Of a stretch of 5,462 bases of DNA, positions 1 to 5,356 are shown piece by piece. The position numbers were made by a program, and so were the translations under genes. Origin of the DNA: Planctomycetes bacterium UBA4800 (GTDB lineage: Bacteria; Planctomycetota; UBA8108; UBA8890; UBA8898); the NCBI GenBank assembly GCA_002402755.1, contig DHGK01000205.1:1-5462 (forward strand). The letters run 5' to 3'. Positions within the stretch are counted from its first letter, which is position 1, and each line of letters opens with the position of its first letter. Below the pieces are notes generated by a model. It saw nothing but the letters and a program-made list of their open reading frames with translations, had not been told where the DNA came from and searched no databases.

Positions 1-48
1 GACGACGGATGTTTCCACATACACTCTGGGCTTCATACACGTAGCGTA

Positions 49-66
49 CTCCGGCGCTCGCCGGAG
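49..66. repeat. Perfect 8-bp inverted repeat
   Basis: The arms CTCCGGCG (49-56) and CGCCGGAG (59-66) are exact reverse complements separated by CT. As RNA this would fold as a 7-bp, very GC-rich stem with a 4-nt loop. As DNA it is an 18-bp near-palindrome of the kind bound by dimeric regulators. No T-run follows, so it is not a standard intrinsic terminator. It lies about 90 nt upstream of the candidate promoter. It could be a leftover terminator of an upstream gene, an operator, or chance in GC-rich DNA. Confidence 0.5.
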
Positions 67-73
67 AGCAACC

Positions 74-95
74 TTCCGCCCCCTCCCTTGCGGAA
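74..95. repeat. Short inverted repeat TTCCGC / GCGGAA
   Basis: The arms TTCCGC (74-79) and GCGGAA (90-95) pair perfectly across a 10-nt pyrimidine-rich spacer. The repeat lies 7 nt after the stronger one at 49-66. Pairing does not extend beyond the six bases and no T-run follows. The role is unknown and chance is a real possibility. Confidence 0.3.
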
Positions 96-135
96 CCCAT
101 ACCGCCGGCCTTCACGCAAAGTAGCGCATGGCCCA

Positions 136-164
136 TTGCACGATAACACGCCATTGACTATGAT
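136..164 (+). promoter_or_regulatory. Candidate sigma70-type promoter for the nuo operon
   Basis: TATGAT at 159-164 matches the -10 consensus TATAAT in five of six positions. Exactly 17 nt upstream is TTGCAC (136-141), which keeps the TTG core of the -35 box but matches only three of six positions overall. Transcription would begin near 171, leaving a leader of about 43 nt before nuoA. The local drop in GC content supports a regulatory role. A TTGACT at 154-159 is a better -35 match but has no acceptable -10 box 16-18 nt downstream. This is a pattern match only; the organism's sigma-factor preferences are unknown. Confidence 0.4.
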
Positions 165-191
165 CGGTACCCTCTCGTTCGGATGATTCGC

Positions 192-208
192 CTCCTGCGA
201 ACCAGGAG
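192..208 (+). promoter_or_regulatory. Leader hairpin covering the nuoA ribosome binding site
   Basis: CTCCTG (192-197) and CAGGAG (203-208) are perfect reverse complements around the 5-nt loop CGAAC. The right arm contains the nuoA Shine-Dalgarno sequence AGGAG (204-208), 5 nt before the ATG at 214. The left arm therefore acts as a built-in anti-Shine-Dalgarno. In the RNA this 6-bp stem could hold the ribosome site closed and so modulate entry into the whole coupled operon. The pairing is seen directly; a regulatory effect is inferred. Confidence 0.45.
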
Positions 209-213
209 CAGGC

Positions 214-564
214 ATGGAGTACTTCTTCATTCTCGTGTTCCTCGCCCTTTCCGCGGCGTTCGTCGCGGGCGGCCTGATCGCGTCGCGGCTCGTGGCGCCC
301 CACCGGCCCGGCGACGTCAAGAACTCGCCCTACGAGTGCGGCGAGCAGCCCATCGGCCGGACCTGGATCCAGTTCAACGTCGGGTACTACCTCTTCGCGC
401 TCCTCTTCCTCGTCTTCGATGTCGAGGCGGCGTTCCTCTATCCCTGGGCCGTGATCGTGCGGGAAGTCGGCCTCGTGGGCCTCGTCGAGGTCGGCATCTT
501 CCTCGTCGTCCTCATTGCCGGCCTGGTCTACGCGTGGAAGAAAGGCGCCCTGGAGTGGCTCTGA
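214..564 (+). CDS. nuoA: NADH-quinone oxidoreductase subunit A
   Basis: Small membrane subunit of complex I (ND3 homologue), 116 aa, which sits beside NuoH and contacts the quinone-site region. Three hydrophobic helices are visible at about residues 3-25, 57-78 and 85-107. The loop between helices 1 and 2 carries YECG (40-43) with the conserved Cys42, equivalent to the ND3 loop cysteine. Helix 2 contains the family signature FDVEAAFLYPW with acidic residues Asp69 and Glu71. Length is normal for the family. The ATG at 214 is preceded by AGGAG at 204-208, which fixes the start. It is the first gene of the cluster, and its last 10 nt overlap the preferred nuoB start. The call is secure from the motifs. 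Confidence 0.97.
   Translation: MEYFFILVFLALSAAFVAGGLIASRLVAPHRPGDVKNSPYECGEQPIGRTWIQFNVGYYLFALLFLVFDVEAAFLYPWAVIVREVGLVGLVEVGIFLVVLIAGLVYAWKKGALEWL
541..557 (+). promoter_or_regulatory. Ribosome binding site and GTG start of nuoB inside the end of nuoA
   Basis: AAAGG at 541-545 lies 9 nt before GTG at 555-557, in the nuoB frame. This is the best placed initiation signal near the beginning of NuoB homology and gives a 10-nt overlap with nuoA. A CTG at 561 with GGAG (552-555) 5 nt upstream is a second, less likely choice. The first in-frame ATG after this region falls within the iron-sulfur motif and is too late. The choice matters by only two residues. Confidence 0.55.
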
Positions 565-1250
565 TCATCGACACGCTGCCGGGGCTCGCCGAGAAGATCC
601 CCGGCGGGCAGGTGCTGGTCACGTCGCTCGACTGGTTGCTCAACTGGTCGCGTGCGAACAGCCTCTGGCCGCTCTCGTTCGGCACGAAGTGCTGCGCCAT
701 CGAGATGCTCATGGCCACGGGCGCGAGCCACCAGGACCTCTCGCGCTTCGGCGCCGAGGTCGCGCGCAACACCCCCCGCCAGGCCGACGTCATGGTGATC
801 GCCGGCGCGATCGTCAAGAAGATGGCCCCGCGCATGCGCATGCTCTACGAGCAGATGGCCGAGCCCCGCTGGGTGATGGCGACCGGGTCGTGCGCGATCT
901 CGGGCGGCCCCTTCATGTACAACTCGTACCACATCGTGCGCGGCGCCGACGAGGTCGTGCCGGTGGATGTGTACGTCCCCGGCTGCCCGCCGCGGCCCGA
1001 GGCCTTCTTCTGGGGCCTCCTGACGCTGCAGAGGATGATCCGCCGGGGCGAGACGGTGCGCGCGCCCGGCGTGCGCCGCAAACCGGTCCTCTCGGCGCTG
1101 CCGCAGGGGATCGCCGTCCAGGACATTCGCGCGGAAATCCACGCCGCCCTGGAGGCCGAGAACGTGGTCGATGTCGAGAACGCCGCCGCGGCCTCGCCGT
1201 GGCACGGAAAGCTCAGGCAATGGATGGCGACCAACTTGTACAAGCCGTGA
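555..1250 (+). CDS. nuoB: NADH-quinone oxidoreductase subunit B (N2 cluster)
   Basis: Peripheral-arm subunit (PSST/Nqo6 homologue) that binds the terminal 4Fe-4S cluster N2 and passes electrons to quinone at the interface with NuoD and NuoH. From the GTG start it is 231 aa. The N2 ligands are visible as the adjacent pair Cys46-Cys47 (in KCCAIEM), Cys113 (in TGSCAISGG) and Cys144 (in VPGCPPRPE). Core family sequence runs from about residue 25 (LDWLLNWSRANSLWPLSFG) to about 164. The last 65 or so residues are a hydrophilic tail of a length common in the family. The frame is open upstream to an ATG at 183, but that part reads nuoA out of frame and has no NuoB resemblance. The 3' end overlaps nuoC by 31 nt. 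Confidence 0.96.
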   Translation: MALIIDTLPGLAEKIPGGQVLVTSLDWLLNWSRANSLWPLSFGTKCCAIEMLMATGASHQDLSRFGAEVARNTPRQADVMVIAGAIVKKMAPRMRMLYEQMAEPRWVMATGSCAISGGPFMYNSYHIVRGADEVVPVDVYVPGCPPRPEAFFWGLLTLQRMIRRGETVRAPGVRRKPVLSALPQGIAVQDIRAEIHAALEAENVVDVENAAAASPWHGKLRQWMATNLYKP

Positions 1251-1684
1251 CGGCGCTGGCTTCCGGCATCGAGCGGCGCGAAAAGGTCAACCGGCCGGCC
1301 GTGCGCGTCCCGGCCGAGCGCCTCCTCGAGGTCGCCGCGCGCCTCCGCGACGACCCCGCGCTCGCCTTCGACATGCTGGTCGATCACGCCGCGATCGACT
1401 GGCACGCCGAGAACCGCTTCGAGCTCTTCTACCACCTCTTCTCGACCGCGCACGGCCACGCGCTCACGCTGACGGCGTTCGTGCCGCGCGACGCGCCGGT
1501 CGTGCCGACCGTGAGCCGGATCTGGCCCGTCGCCGAGTGGCAGGAGCGCGAGGCGTACGACCTCATGGGCATTCTCTACGACGAGCACCCGGACCTCAGG
1601 CGGCTCTTCCTGGAAGACGACTGGCAGGGCTTCCCGCTCAGGAAGGACTACCGCGACCCCGACATGCTGGAGTTTCAGAAGTAG
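1220..1684 (+). CDS. nuoC: NADH-quinone oxidoreductase subunit C (30 kDa)
   Basis: Peripheral-arm subunit (30 kDa/Nqo5 homologue), 154 aa. It has no cofactor and braces NuoD and NuoI. The family's C-terminal signature is clear: WPVAEWQEREAYDLMG (102-117), HPDLRR (123-128) and PLRKDY (139-144). It is a stand-alone gene, unlike the fused nuoCD of Escherichia coli. The ATG at 1220 has GGAAAG (1206-1211) 8 nt upstream and gives a 31-nt overlap with nuoB. A GTG at 1247, giving a 4-nt overlap with the nuoB stop, is an alternative but lacks a convincing ribosome site and would remove nine residues ahead of the conserved part. The stop is 3 nt before nuoD. Confidence 0.94.
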   Translation: MDGDQLVQAVTALASGIERREKVNRPAVRVPAERLLEVAARLRDDPALAFDMLVDHAAIDWHAENRFELFYHLFSTAHGHALTLTAFVPRDAPVVPTVSRIWPVAEWQEREAYDLMGILYDEHPDLRRLFLEDDWQGFPLRKDYRDPDMLEFQK

Positions 1685-1687
1685 ACG

Positions 1688-2851
1688 ATGACCGTCAACG
1701 TGAAGACGCTCAACGACATCATCGCGCCGCCCGGGGCGGCGGCGAGCGCCCTCGCGACGGAGGAGTACTTCGTCAACATGGGGCCCCAGCACCCCATCGC
1801 GCACGGCTCGCTCAGGCTCGTCGTGCGCCTCGACGGCGAGACCGTCAGGGAAGTGATTCCCGTCCCGGGCTTCGTCCACCGCGGCATCGAGAAGATGGCC
1901 GAGCATCTTTCCTGGCGCCAGCTCATCCATCTCACCGACCGCACGGACTACCTCTCGGCGCTCATGAACAACTGGGCCGTCGCCCGGACGATCGAGCAGG
2001 CCGCGGGGCTCGCGACGAACGACCGCATCGAGACCGTGCGCACGATCGTCGCCGAGCTCCAGCGCCTGCAGAGCCACGCGCTCTGGTGGGGCGTCCTGGG
2101 CATGGACCTCGGGGCCTTCACGCCGTTCCTCTACGGCTTCCGCGAGCGAGAGGTCATAAGCGAGATCTTCGAGGACACGATCGGCGCCCGCCTCACCATG
2201 AACTACATCCAGCCGGGCGGGCTCATGTACGACATTCACCCGGACTTCGCCCAGAAGACCAAGCGCGTGCTCGCCTACCTGAAGCCGAAGATCGACGAGT
2301 ACGGCACGCTGCTCTCGGGGAACGTGATCCTGCAGGAGCGCCTGCGCAACATCGGCGTCCTCCCGGCCGCGCGCGCGATCGCGCTCGGCTGCACCGGGCC
2401 CGTCCTGCGCGCAAGCGGCGTCCCCTGCGACCTGCGCAAGGTCGAGCCCTACGGCGTCTACGCCAGCGCCGAATTCGACGTCCCCGTCGGCTCCAAAGGC
2501 GACTGCTGGGACCGGTACTGCGTGCGCATCGAGGAGATGCGCCAGTCGATCCGCATCGTCGAGCAGCTCATCGACCACATTCCCGAGGGGCCGCACACGA
2601 CGGTGAAGTTCGGCGCCAGGATCAAGGTCCCCGAAGGCATCCACTACGGCCAGATCGAGACGGCGCGCGGCATCCTCGGCGTCACCATCGTCGCCGGCGG
2701 CAAGGCCGACGCGCCCTACCGGCTGCATTTCCGTTCGCCGAACTTCAACAACCTCTGGGCGGTCACGGAGCTCGCGCGCGGCTGGAGGATCGCGGACATC
2801 ATCGCCATCCAGTCGACGCTCGACCTCGTGGTCCCCGACATCGACAGATAG
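1688..2851 (+). CDS. nuoD: NADH-quinone oxidoreductase subunit D (49 kDa, quinone site)
   Basis: Peripheral-arm subunit (49 kDa/Nqo4 homologue, related to NiFe-hydrogenase large subunits) that forms most of the quinone-reduction pocket with NuoB; 387 aa. The quinone-site loop GPQHPIAHG (32-40) carries His35 and His39, and TDRTDYLS contains Tyr88. By family alignment His39 and Tyr88 match the quinone-head ligands, which are His38 and Tyr87 in Thermus Nqo4. Further signatures are TGPVLRASG (236-244), DLRK (248-251) and FDVPVGS followed by GDCWDRY. The cysteine ligands for NiFe are lacking at the hydrogenase positions, as expected for complex I. The ATG at 1688 follows the nuoC stop by 3 nt, with only a weak AGAAG (1677-1681) ahead of it, so initiation probably depends on ribosomes arriving from nuoC. 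The next gene is nuoH, not nuoE. Confidence 0.97.
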   Translation: MTVNVKTLNDIIAPPGAAASALATEEYFVNMGPQHPIAHGSLRLVVRLDGETVREVIPVPGFVHRGIEKMAEHLSWRQLIHLTDRTDYLSALMNNWAVARTIEQAAGLATNDRIETVRTIVAELQRLQSHALWWGVLGMDLGAFTPFLYGFREREVISEIFEDTIGARLTMNYIQPGGLMYDIHPDFAQKTKRVLAYLKPKIDEYGTLLSGNVILQERLRNIGVLPAARAIALGCTGPVLRASGVPCDLRKVEPYGVYASAEFDVPVGSKGDCWDRYCVRIEEMRQSIRIVEQLIDHIPEGPHTTVKFGARIKVPEGIHYGQIETARGILGVTIVAGGKADAPYRLHFRSPNFNNLWAVTELARGWRIADIIAIQSTLDLVVPDIDR

Positions 2852-2861
2852 AGACAGGAAC

Positions 2862-3995
2862 GTGACGGGAGCACTCGCGGCATTTGCGGCATTCGGGGCG
2901 GCCGAGACCGCAACGGCGTGGCCGGTCAAGACCGTCGCCGCCCGCGCGGCAGAGGCGCTCCCCGACAACGTCTGGCTGGCCGTGCTCTACATGGCGCTCG
3001 CGCTCGCGGGGCTCGGCGCCCTCGTCTCGGGCCTCGGCATGGGCCTCATCTACCTCGAGCGCAAGATCGCCGCCCACTTCCAGTGCCGCCTCGGCCCGAT
3101 GCGCGTCGGGCCGCACGGGATCTTCCAGACCGTCGCCGACACCTTCAAGCTGCTCTTCAAGGAGGACATCGTCCCCGCACGCGCGGACAAGGCGCTCCAC
3201 GTGCTGGCGCCCTTCCTGGCGATGACCTCGACGGTGCTCATGCTCGGCGTGATTCCCTACAGCCCGGTGCTCCAGATAAGCGACGTCAACATCGGCGTCC
3301 TCTACATCACGGCGGTGAGCGGCCTGGGCGTCATGGGCATCCTGCTGGGCGGCTGGAGCTCCTACAACAAGTGGTCGCTCATCGGCGCGATGCGCGGCGC
3401 GGCGCAGATCATCTCCTACGAGGTCTCGGCGACGCTCGCGCTCCTCGTCGTCGTCATGTTCGCCGGCACGCTGTCGCTCTCCGGCATCGTGACGAGCCAG
3501 GCCGAGGGCTGGTGGATCTGGCGCGCGCCGGTCGTCGGCGGCATCGCCTTCCTGATCTACCTCACGGCGTCGACCGCGGAGATCAACCGCACGCCTTTCG
3601 ACATCCCCGAGGGCGAGTCGGAGCTCACGGCCGGGTTCCACACCGAGTACTCCGGCCTGCGCTTCGCCTTCTTCTTCCTGGCCGAGTTCATCAACATGTT
3701 CGTCGTGGCGGCCCTGACCGTCACGCTGTTCCTGGGCGGCTGGATGCCGTTCCACGTCGGCGGCGCGAACGCGTTCAACGCCGTCATGGACCTCGTGCCG
3801 CCGGGCGCGTGGTTCCTCGGCAAGACCGCCCTCGTCGTCTTCGTGATCATGTGGTTCCGCTGGACGTTCCCGCGGTTGCGGGTCGACCAGCTCATGCGCC
3901 TCGAGTGGAAGATACTCCTGCCCATCGGCTTTGCGAACCTGGCCCTGGGCGCGCTCGCGGTGCTGTACAGTCTGTACTTCTTCCCCGGCGCCTGA
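2862..3995 (+). CDS. nuoH: NADH-quinone oxidoreductase subunit H
   Basis: Membrane subunit (ND1/Nqo8 homologue), 377 aa, that closes the quinone chamber from the membrane side and begins the proton-coupling axis. Eight hydrophobic helices can be placed at about 37-62, 110-131, 141-163, 178-205, 220-238, 270-293, 317-335 and 350-373. Conserved sequence includes YLERK (64-68), the GPMRVGPHG stretch (78-86), and the cytoplasmic loop with Glu240, NRTPFD (242-247), Glu250, Glu252 and Glu254-Leu255, followed by HTEYSG. The GTG at 2862 is chosen because later starts (GTG 2982, ATG 2991) would remove part of helix 1. AGGA (2856-2859) is only 2 nt from it, which is short. The roughly 35 residues before helix 1 make it longer than the 325 aa of E. 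coli NuoH. It starts 10 nt after nuoD. Confidence 0.97.
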   Translation: MTGALAAFAAFGAAETATAWPVKTVAARAAEALPDNVWLAVLYMALALAGLGALVSGLGMGLIYLERKIAAHFQCRLGPMRVGPHGIFQTVADTFKLLFKEDIVPARADKALHVLAPFLAMTSTVLMLGVIPYSPVLQISDVNIGVLYITAVSGLGVMGILLGGWSSYNKWSLIGAMRGAAQIISYEVSATLALLVVVMFAGTLSLSGIVTSQAEGWWIWRAPVVGGIAFLIYLTASTAEINRTPFDIPEGESELTAGFHTEYSGLRFAFFFLAEFINMFVVAALTVTLFLGGWMPFHVGGANAFNAVMDLVPPGAWFLGKTALVVFVIMWFRWTFPRLRVDQLMRLEWKILLPIGFANLALGALAVLYSLYFFPGA

Positions 3996-4001
3996 GCGCG
4001 C

Positions 4002-4028
4002 GGGGAGGTTCGCGACGGAGCGTTTGTG
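4002..4028 (+). promoter_or_regulatory. nuoI ribosome binding site and GTG start
   Basis: The 30-nt nuoH-nuoI gap holds two purine-rich sites. GGGGAGG (4002-4008) is strong but 17 nt from the start. GGAG (4017-4020) sits 5 nt before GTG 4026-4028 and fixes that codon as the start. No ATG lies in frame near the beginning of the conserved part. This is the largest gap inside the cluster, and it contains no promoter-like sequence or terminator. Confidence 0.6.
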
Positions 4029-4742
4029 GCCCGAGTGAAGCTCACGGACACGCGGAAGGAAACGCGCACGCTCGCGGGAAGGCCCGTGCCGGTCGTCGTG
4101 ACTCCCCGCTTCGCGCGGCGCGGCCGGCTCGCGGTCTTCGCGGACGCGCTGGCGAGCCTGCTCGCCGGCATGCGCCTCACCTTCGGCTATCTCGTCCGGC
4201 CCTCGACCGTCGTGACGCGCCAGTATCCCGAGAACCGCGCGACGCTGAAGCTGCCCGCGCGCTTCCGCGCGCGCCTCAGGCTCACGCTGGACGAGCACGG
4301 CTACCAGCGCTGCACGGCGTGCCGCCTGTGCGAGCGCGCCTGCCCGAACGCGAGCATCCGCATCCTCACGCGGCCGGGCGCGCTGTCCAAGCACGAGCTT
4401 GACCGCTATATCTGGCGCATGGATTCGTGCGTCTTCTGCAACGCGTGCGTCCAGTCCTGCCCCTTCGGCGCGCTCGAGATGACGGCGGAGTTCGAGCACG
4501 CGGTCTTCGACCGGCGGCTTCTCATCTTCACGCTCAACAGGTACGCGGGCCCGCCGGCGAGCGTGCTCCTGAAGGAGCCCGACGAGGCGAAACGCGCCGC
4601 CGCCATGGAGCCGCGCGACCCGTACGGCGGCCCGGTGCCGCTCAACGGCACGGATTTGCCGTACCTCAAAGCTCTCGCGGTGGCGCCGAGGCCCGATCCG
4701 GTCAGGCACGCGGCCGCGCCCGCGCCGGGAGGCCAGGCATGA
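4026..4742 (+). CDS. nuoI: NADH-quinone oxidoreductase subunit I (8Fe ferredoxin)
   Basis: Connecting peripheral-arm subunit (TYKY/Nqo9 homologue), 238 aa, whose two 4Fe-4S clusters (N6a, N6b) carry electrons to N2 in NuoB. Two complete motifs are visible: Cys96, 99, 102 and 106-Pro, and Cys135, 138, 141 and 145-Pro. Ahead of them lies the amphipathic helix that docks on NuoH (about 40-58), then the family's TRQYPEN (64-70) and PARFR. It is about 55 residues longer than E. coli NuoI (180 aa): an N-terminal segment of about 20 residues plus a proline/alanine-rich tail from about residue 185. After the second motif it reads PFGALEM, where E. coli and Thermus have PT.AI. Its TGA stop lies in the ATGA shared with nuoJ. 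Other 8Fe ferredoxin subunits are possible by motif alone, but gene order settles the call. Confidence 0.95.
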   Translation: MARVKLTDTRKETRTLAGRPVPVVVTPRFARRGRLAVFADALASLLAGMRLTFGYLVRPSTVVTRQYPENRATLKLPARFRARLRLTLDEHGYQRCTACRLCERACPNASIRILTRPGALSKHELDRYIWRMDSCVFCNACVQSCPFGALEMTAEFEHAVFDRRLLIFTLNRYAGPPASVLLKEPDEAKRAAAMEPRDPYGGPVPLNGTDLPYLKALAVAPRPDPVRHAAAPAPGGQA

Positions 4743-4744
4743 TG
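4727..4744 (+). promoter_or_regulatory. nuoJ ribosome binding site and ATGATG start
   Basis: GGGAGG (4727-4732) lies 6 nt before ATG 4739, which forms ATGA with the nuoI stop at 4740-4742. A second in-frame ATG follows immediately at 4742, 9 nt from the site. Both starts are acceptable and differ by one methionine; 4739 has the better spacing. The overlap implies translational coupling of nuoI to nuoJ. Confidence 0.6.
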
Positions 4745-5356
4745 CACGACGCCGCCCTGACCGTCCTCTTCTATGCGTTCGGCGCGTTCGCGATCCTGTG
4801 CGCCCTCGCCGTCGTCAACGCGCGGCGGCTCCTCCGGGCCGCCCTGGCGCTGATGTTCGTGCTCCTGGCGAGCGCGGGGCTGTACCTCCTGCTCGGCGCC
4901 GAGTTCCTGGCCGGAATCCAGGTCCTCGTCTACGTCGGCGGCATCGTCATCCTCATAGTCTTCGCGGTCATGCTCACGAGCGCCTCGGATCTGCTGGAGG
5001 ATCACCCCTCGCTCGGGCGCATGCTCGCCGGCGCGGTCGCGTCCATCGGCTTCCTCGCGTTCACGGGCGTCGTGTTCGCGCGGCTCGAGCTCGGCCCGCC
5101 CGCGCCCGGCGCCCACCCGCCCGACGATGCGAGCGCCATCGGCAGGAAGCTCCTCGATTTCGGCGCCGAGGGCTACGTGCTCCCGTTCGAGCTCGTGTCG
5201 CTCCTTCTCCTCGCGGCGGTGATCGGCGGCATCGTGGTCGCCCGCAAGACGCCGCCCCGGCACCAGCCGTTCACGAGCGGCGGCGACGCGCCCGGCGAGG
5301 CCGACATCGCCATGCCGCGCAGCCAGCGCGACGAGCCGGAGGGGCCTCATGCTTGA
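4739..5356 (+). CDS. nuoJ: NADH-quinone oxidoreductase subunit J
   Basis: Membrane subunit (ND6/Nqo10 homologue), 205 aa, placed between NuoH/NuoA and NuoK. Its third helix changes shape during turnover in known complex I structures. Five hydrophobic helices are visible at about 8-27, 31-53, 58-80, 94-114 and 147-168. Helix 3 has the family signature QVLVYVGGIVILIVF (61-75), with Tyr65 and the Gly67-Gly68 pair in the flexible region, preceded by Glu55. The loop between helices 4 and 5 is proline-rich (about 119-130), and the last 37 residues form a hydrophilic tail. The start is the ATG of the ATGA overlap with nuoI; the end overlaps nuoK by 8 nt. Length is within the family's range. Confidence 0.95.
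   Translation: MMHDAALTVLFYAFGAFAILCALAVVNARRLLRAALALMFVLLASAGLYLLLGAEFLAGIQVLVYVGGIVILIVFAVMLTSASDLLEDHPSLGRMLAGAVASIGFLAFTGVVFARLELGPPAPGAHPPDDASAIGRKLLDFGAEGYVLPFELVSLLLLAAVIGGIVVARKTPPRHQPFTSGGDAPGEADIAMPRSQRDEPEGPHA

Larger units (their letters stand above)
1..213. other. Upstream non-coding region of the nuo operon
   Basis: No gene can be supported here. The stretch is less GC-rich than the coding part, has none of the third-position G/C bias seen downstream, and its open frames either run through nuoA on the wrong strand or are short and featureless. It holds two inverted repeats, a candidate promoter and a hairpin next to the nuoA start, each listed separately. The end of an upstream gene is not visible, so whether the neighbour is divergent or co-directional cannot be said. 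I looked for tRNA-like cloverleaf features (a GTTCGAATCC-type T loop) and found none. Confidence 0.7.

Noticed and set aside
49..66. Intrinsic terminator of an upstream gene
   Set aside because: The stem is strong but no T-run follows on either strand within a useful distance, and no upstream gene end is visible.
154..159. TTGACT as the -35 box of the operon promoter
   Set aside because: It is a good -35 match, but no -10-like hexamer lies 16-18 nt downstream. The TTGCAC/TATGAT pair with 17-nt spacing is the better candidate.
33..320. Minus-strand open frame of 95 codons across the leader and the start of nuoA
   Set aside because: No recognisable domain, and it crosses the candidate promoter and the nuoA start. 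The composition is that of random sequence.
2390..2521. Cys235, Cys247, Cys273 and Cys278 of NuoD as a possible hydrogenase-like metal site
   Set aside because: They are not at the positions of the NiFe ligands, which lie near the N- and C-termini of hydrogenase large subunits. The GDC.DRY cysteine also occurs in mitochondrial homologues, so this is more likely ordinary variation.
1171..2865. Plus-strand open frame of 564 codons overlapping nuoC and nuoD
   Set aside because: The product is an Arg/Pro/Ala-rich shadow translation; the correct frames carry the NuoC and NuoD motifs.
845..2968. Very long open frame on the minus strand (707 codons) opposite nuoB, nuoC and nuoD
   Set aside because: It mirrors the plus-strand codon structure in GC-rich DNA and its product is a low-complexity Arg/Asp/Val/Ala-rich sequence. 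The plus strand codes for unmistakable complex I subunits here.
2799..4709. Second long minus-strand open frame (636 codons) opposite nuoH and nuoI
   Set aside because: Same artefact: highly charged low-complexity product, no family motif, no ribosome site, and fully overlapped by well-supported genes.
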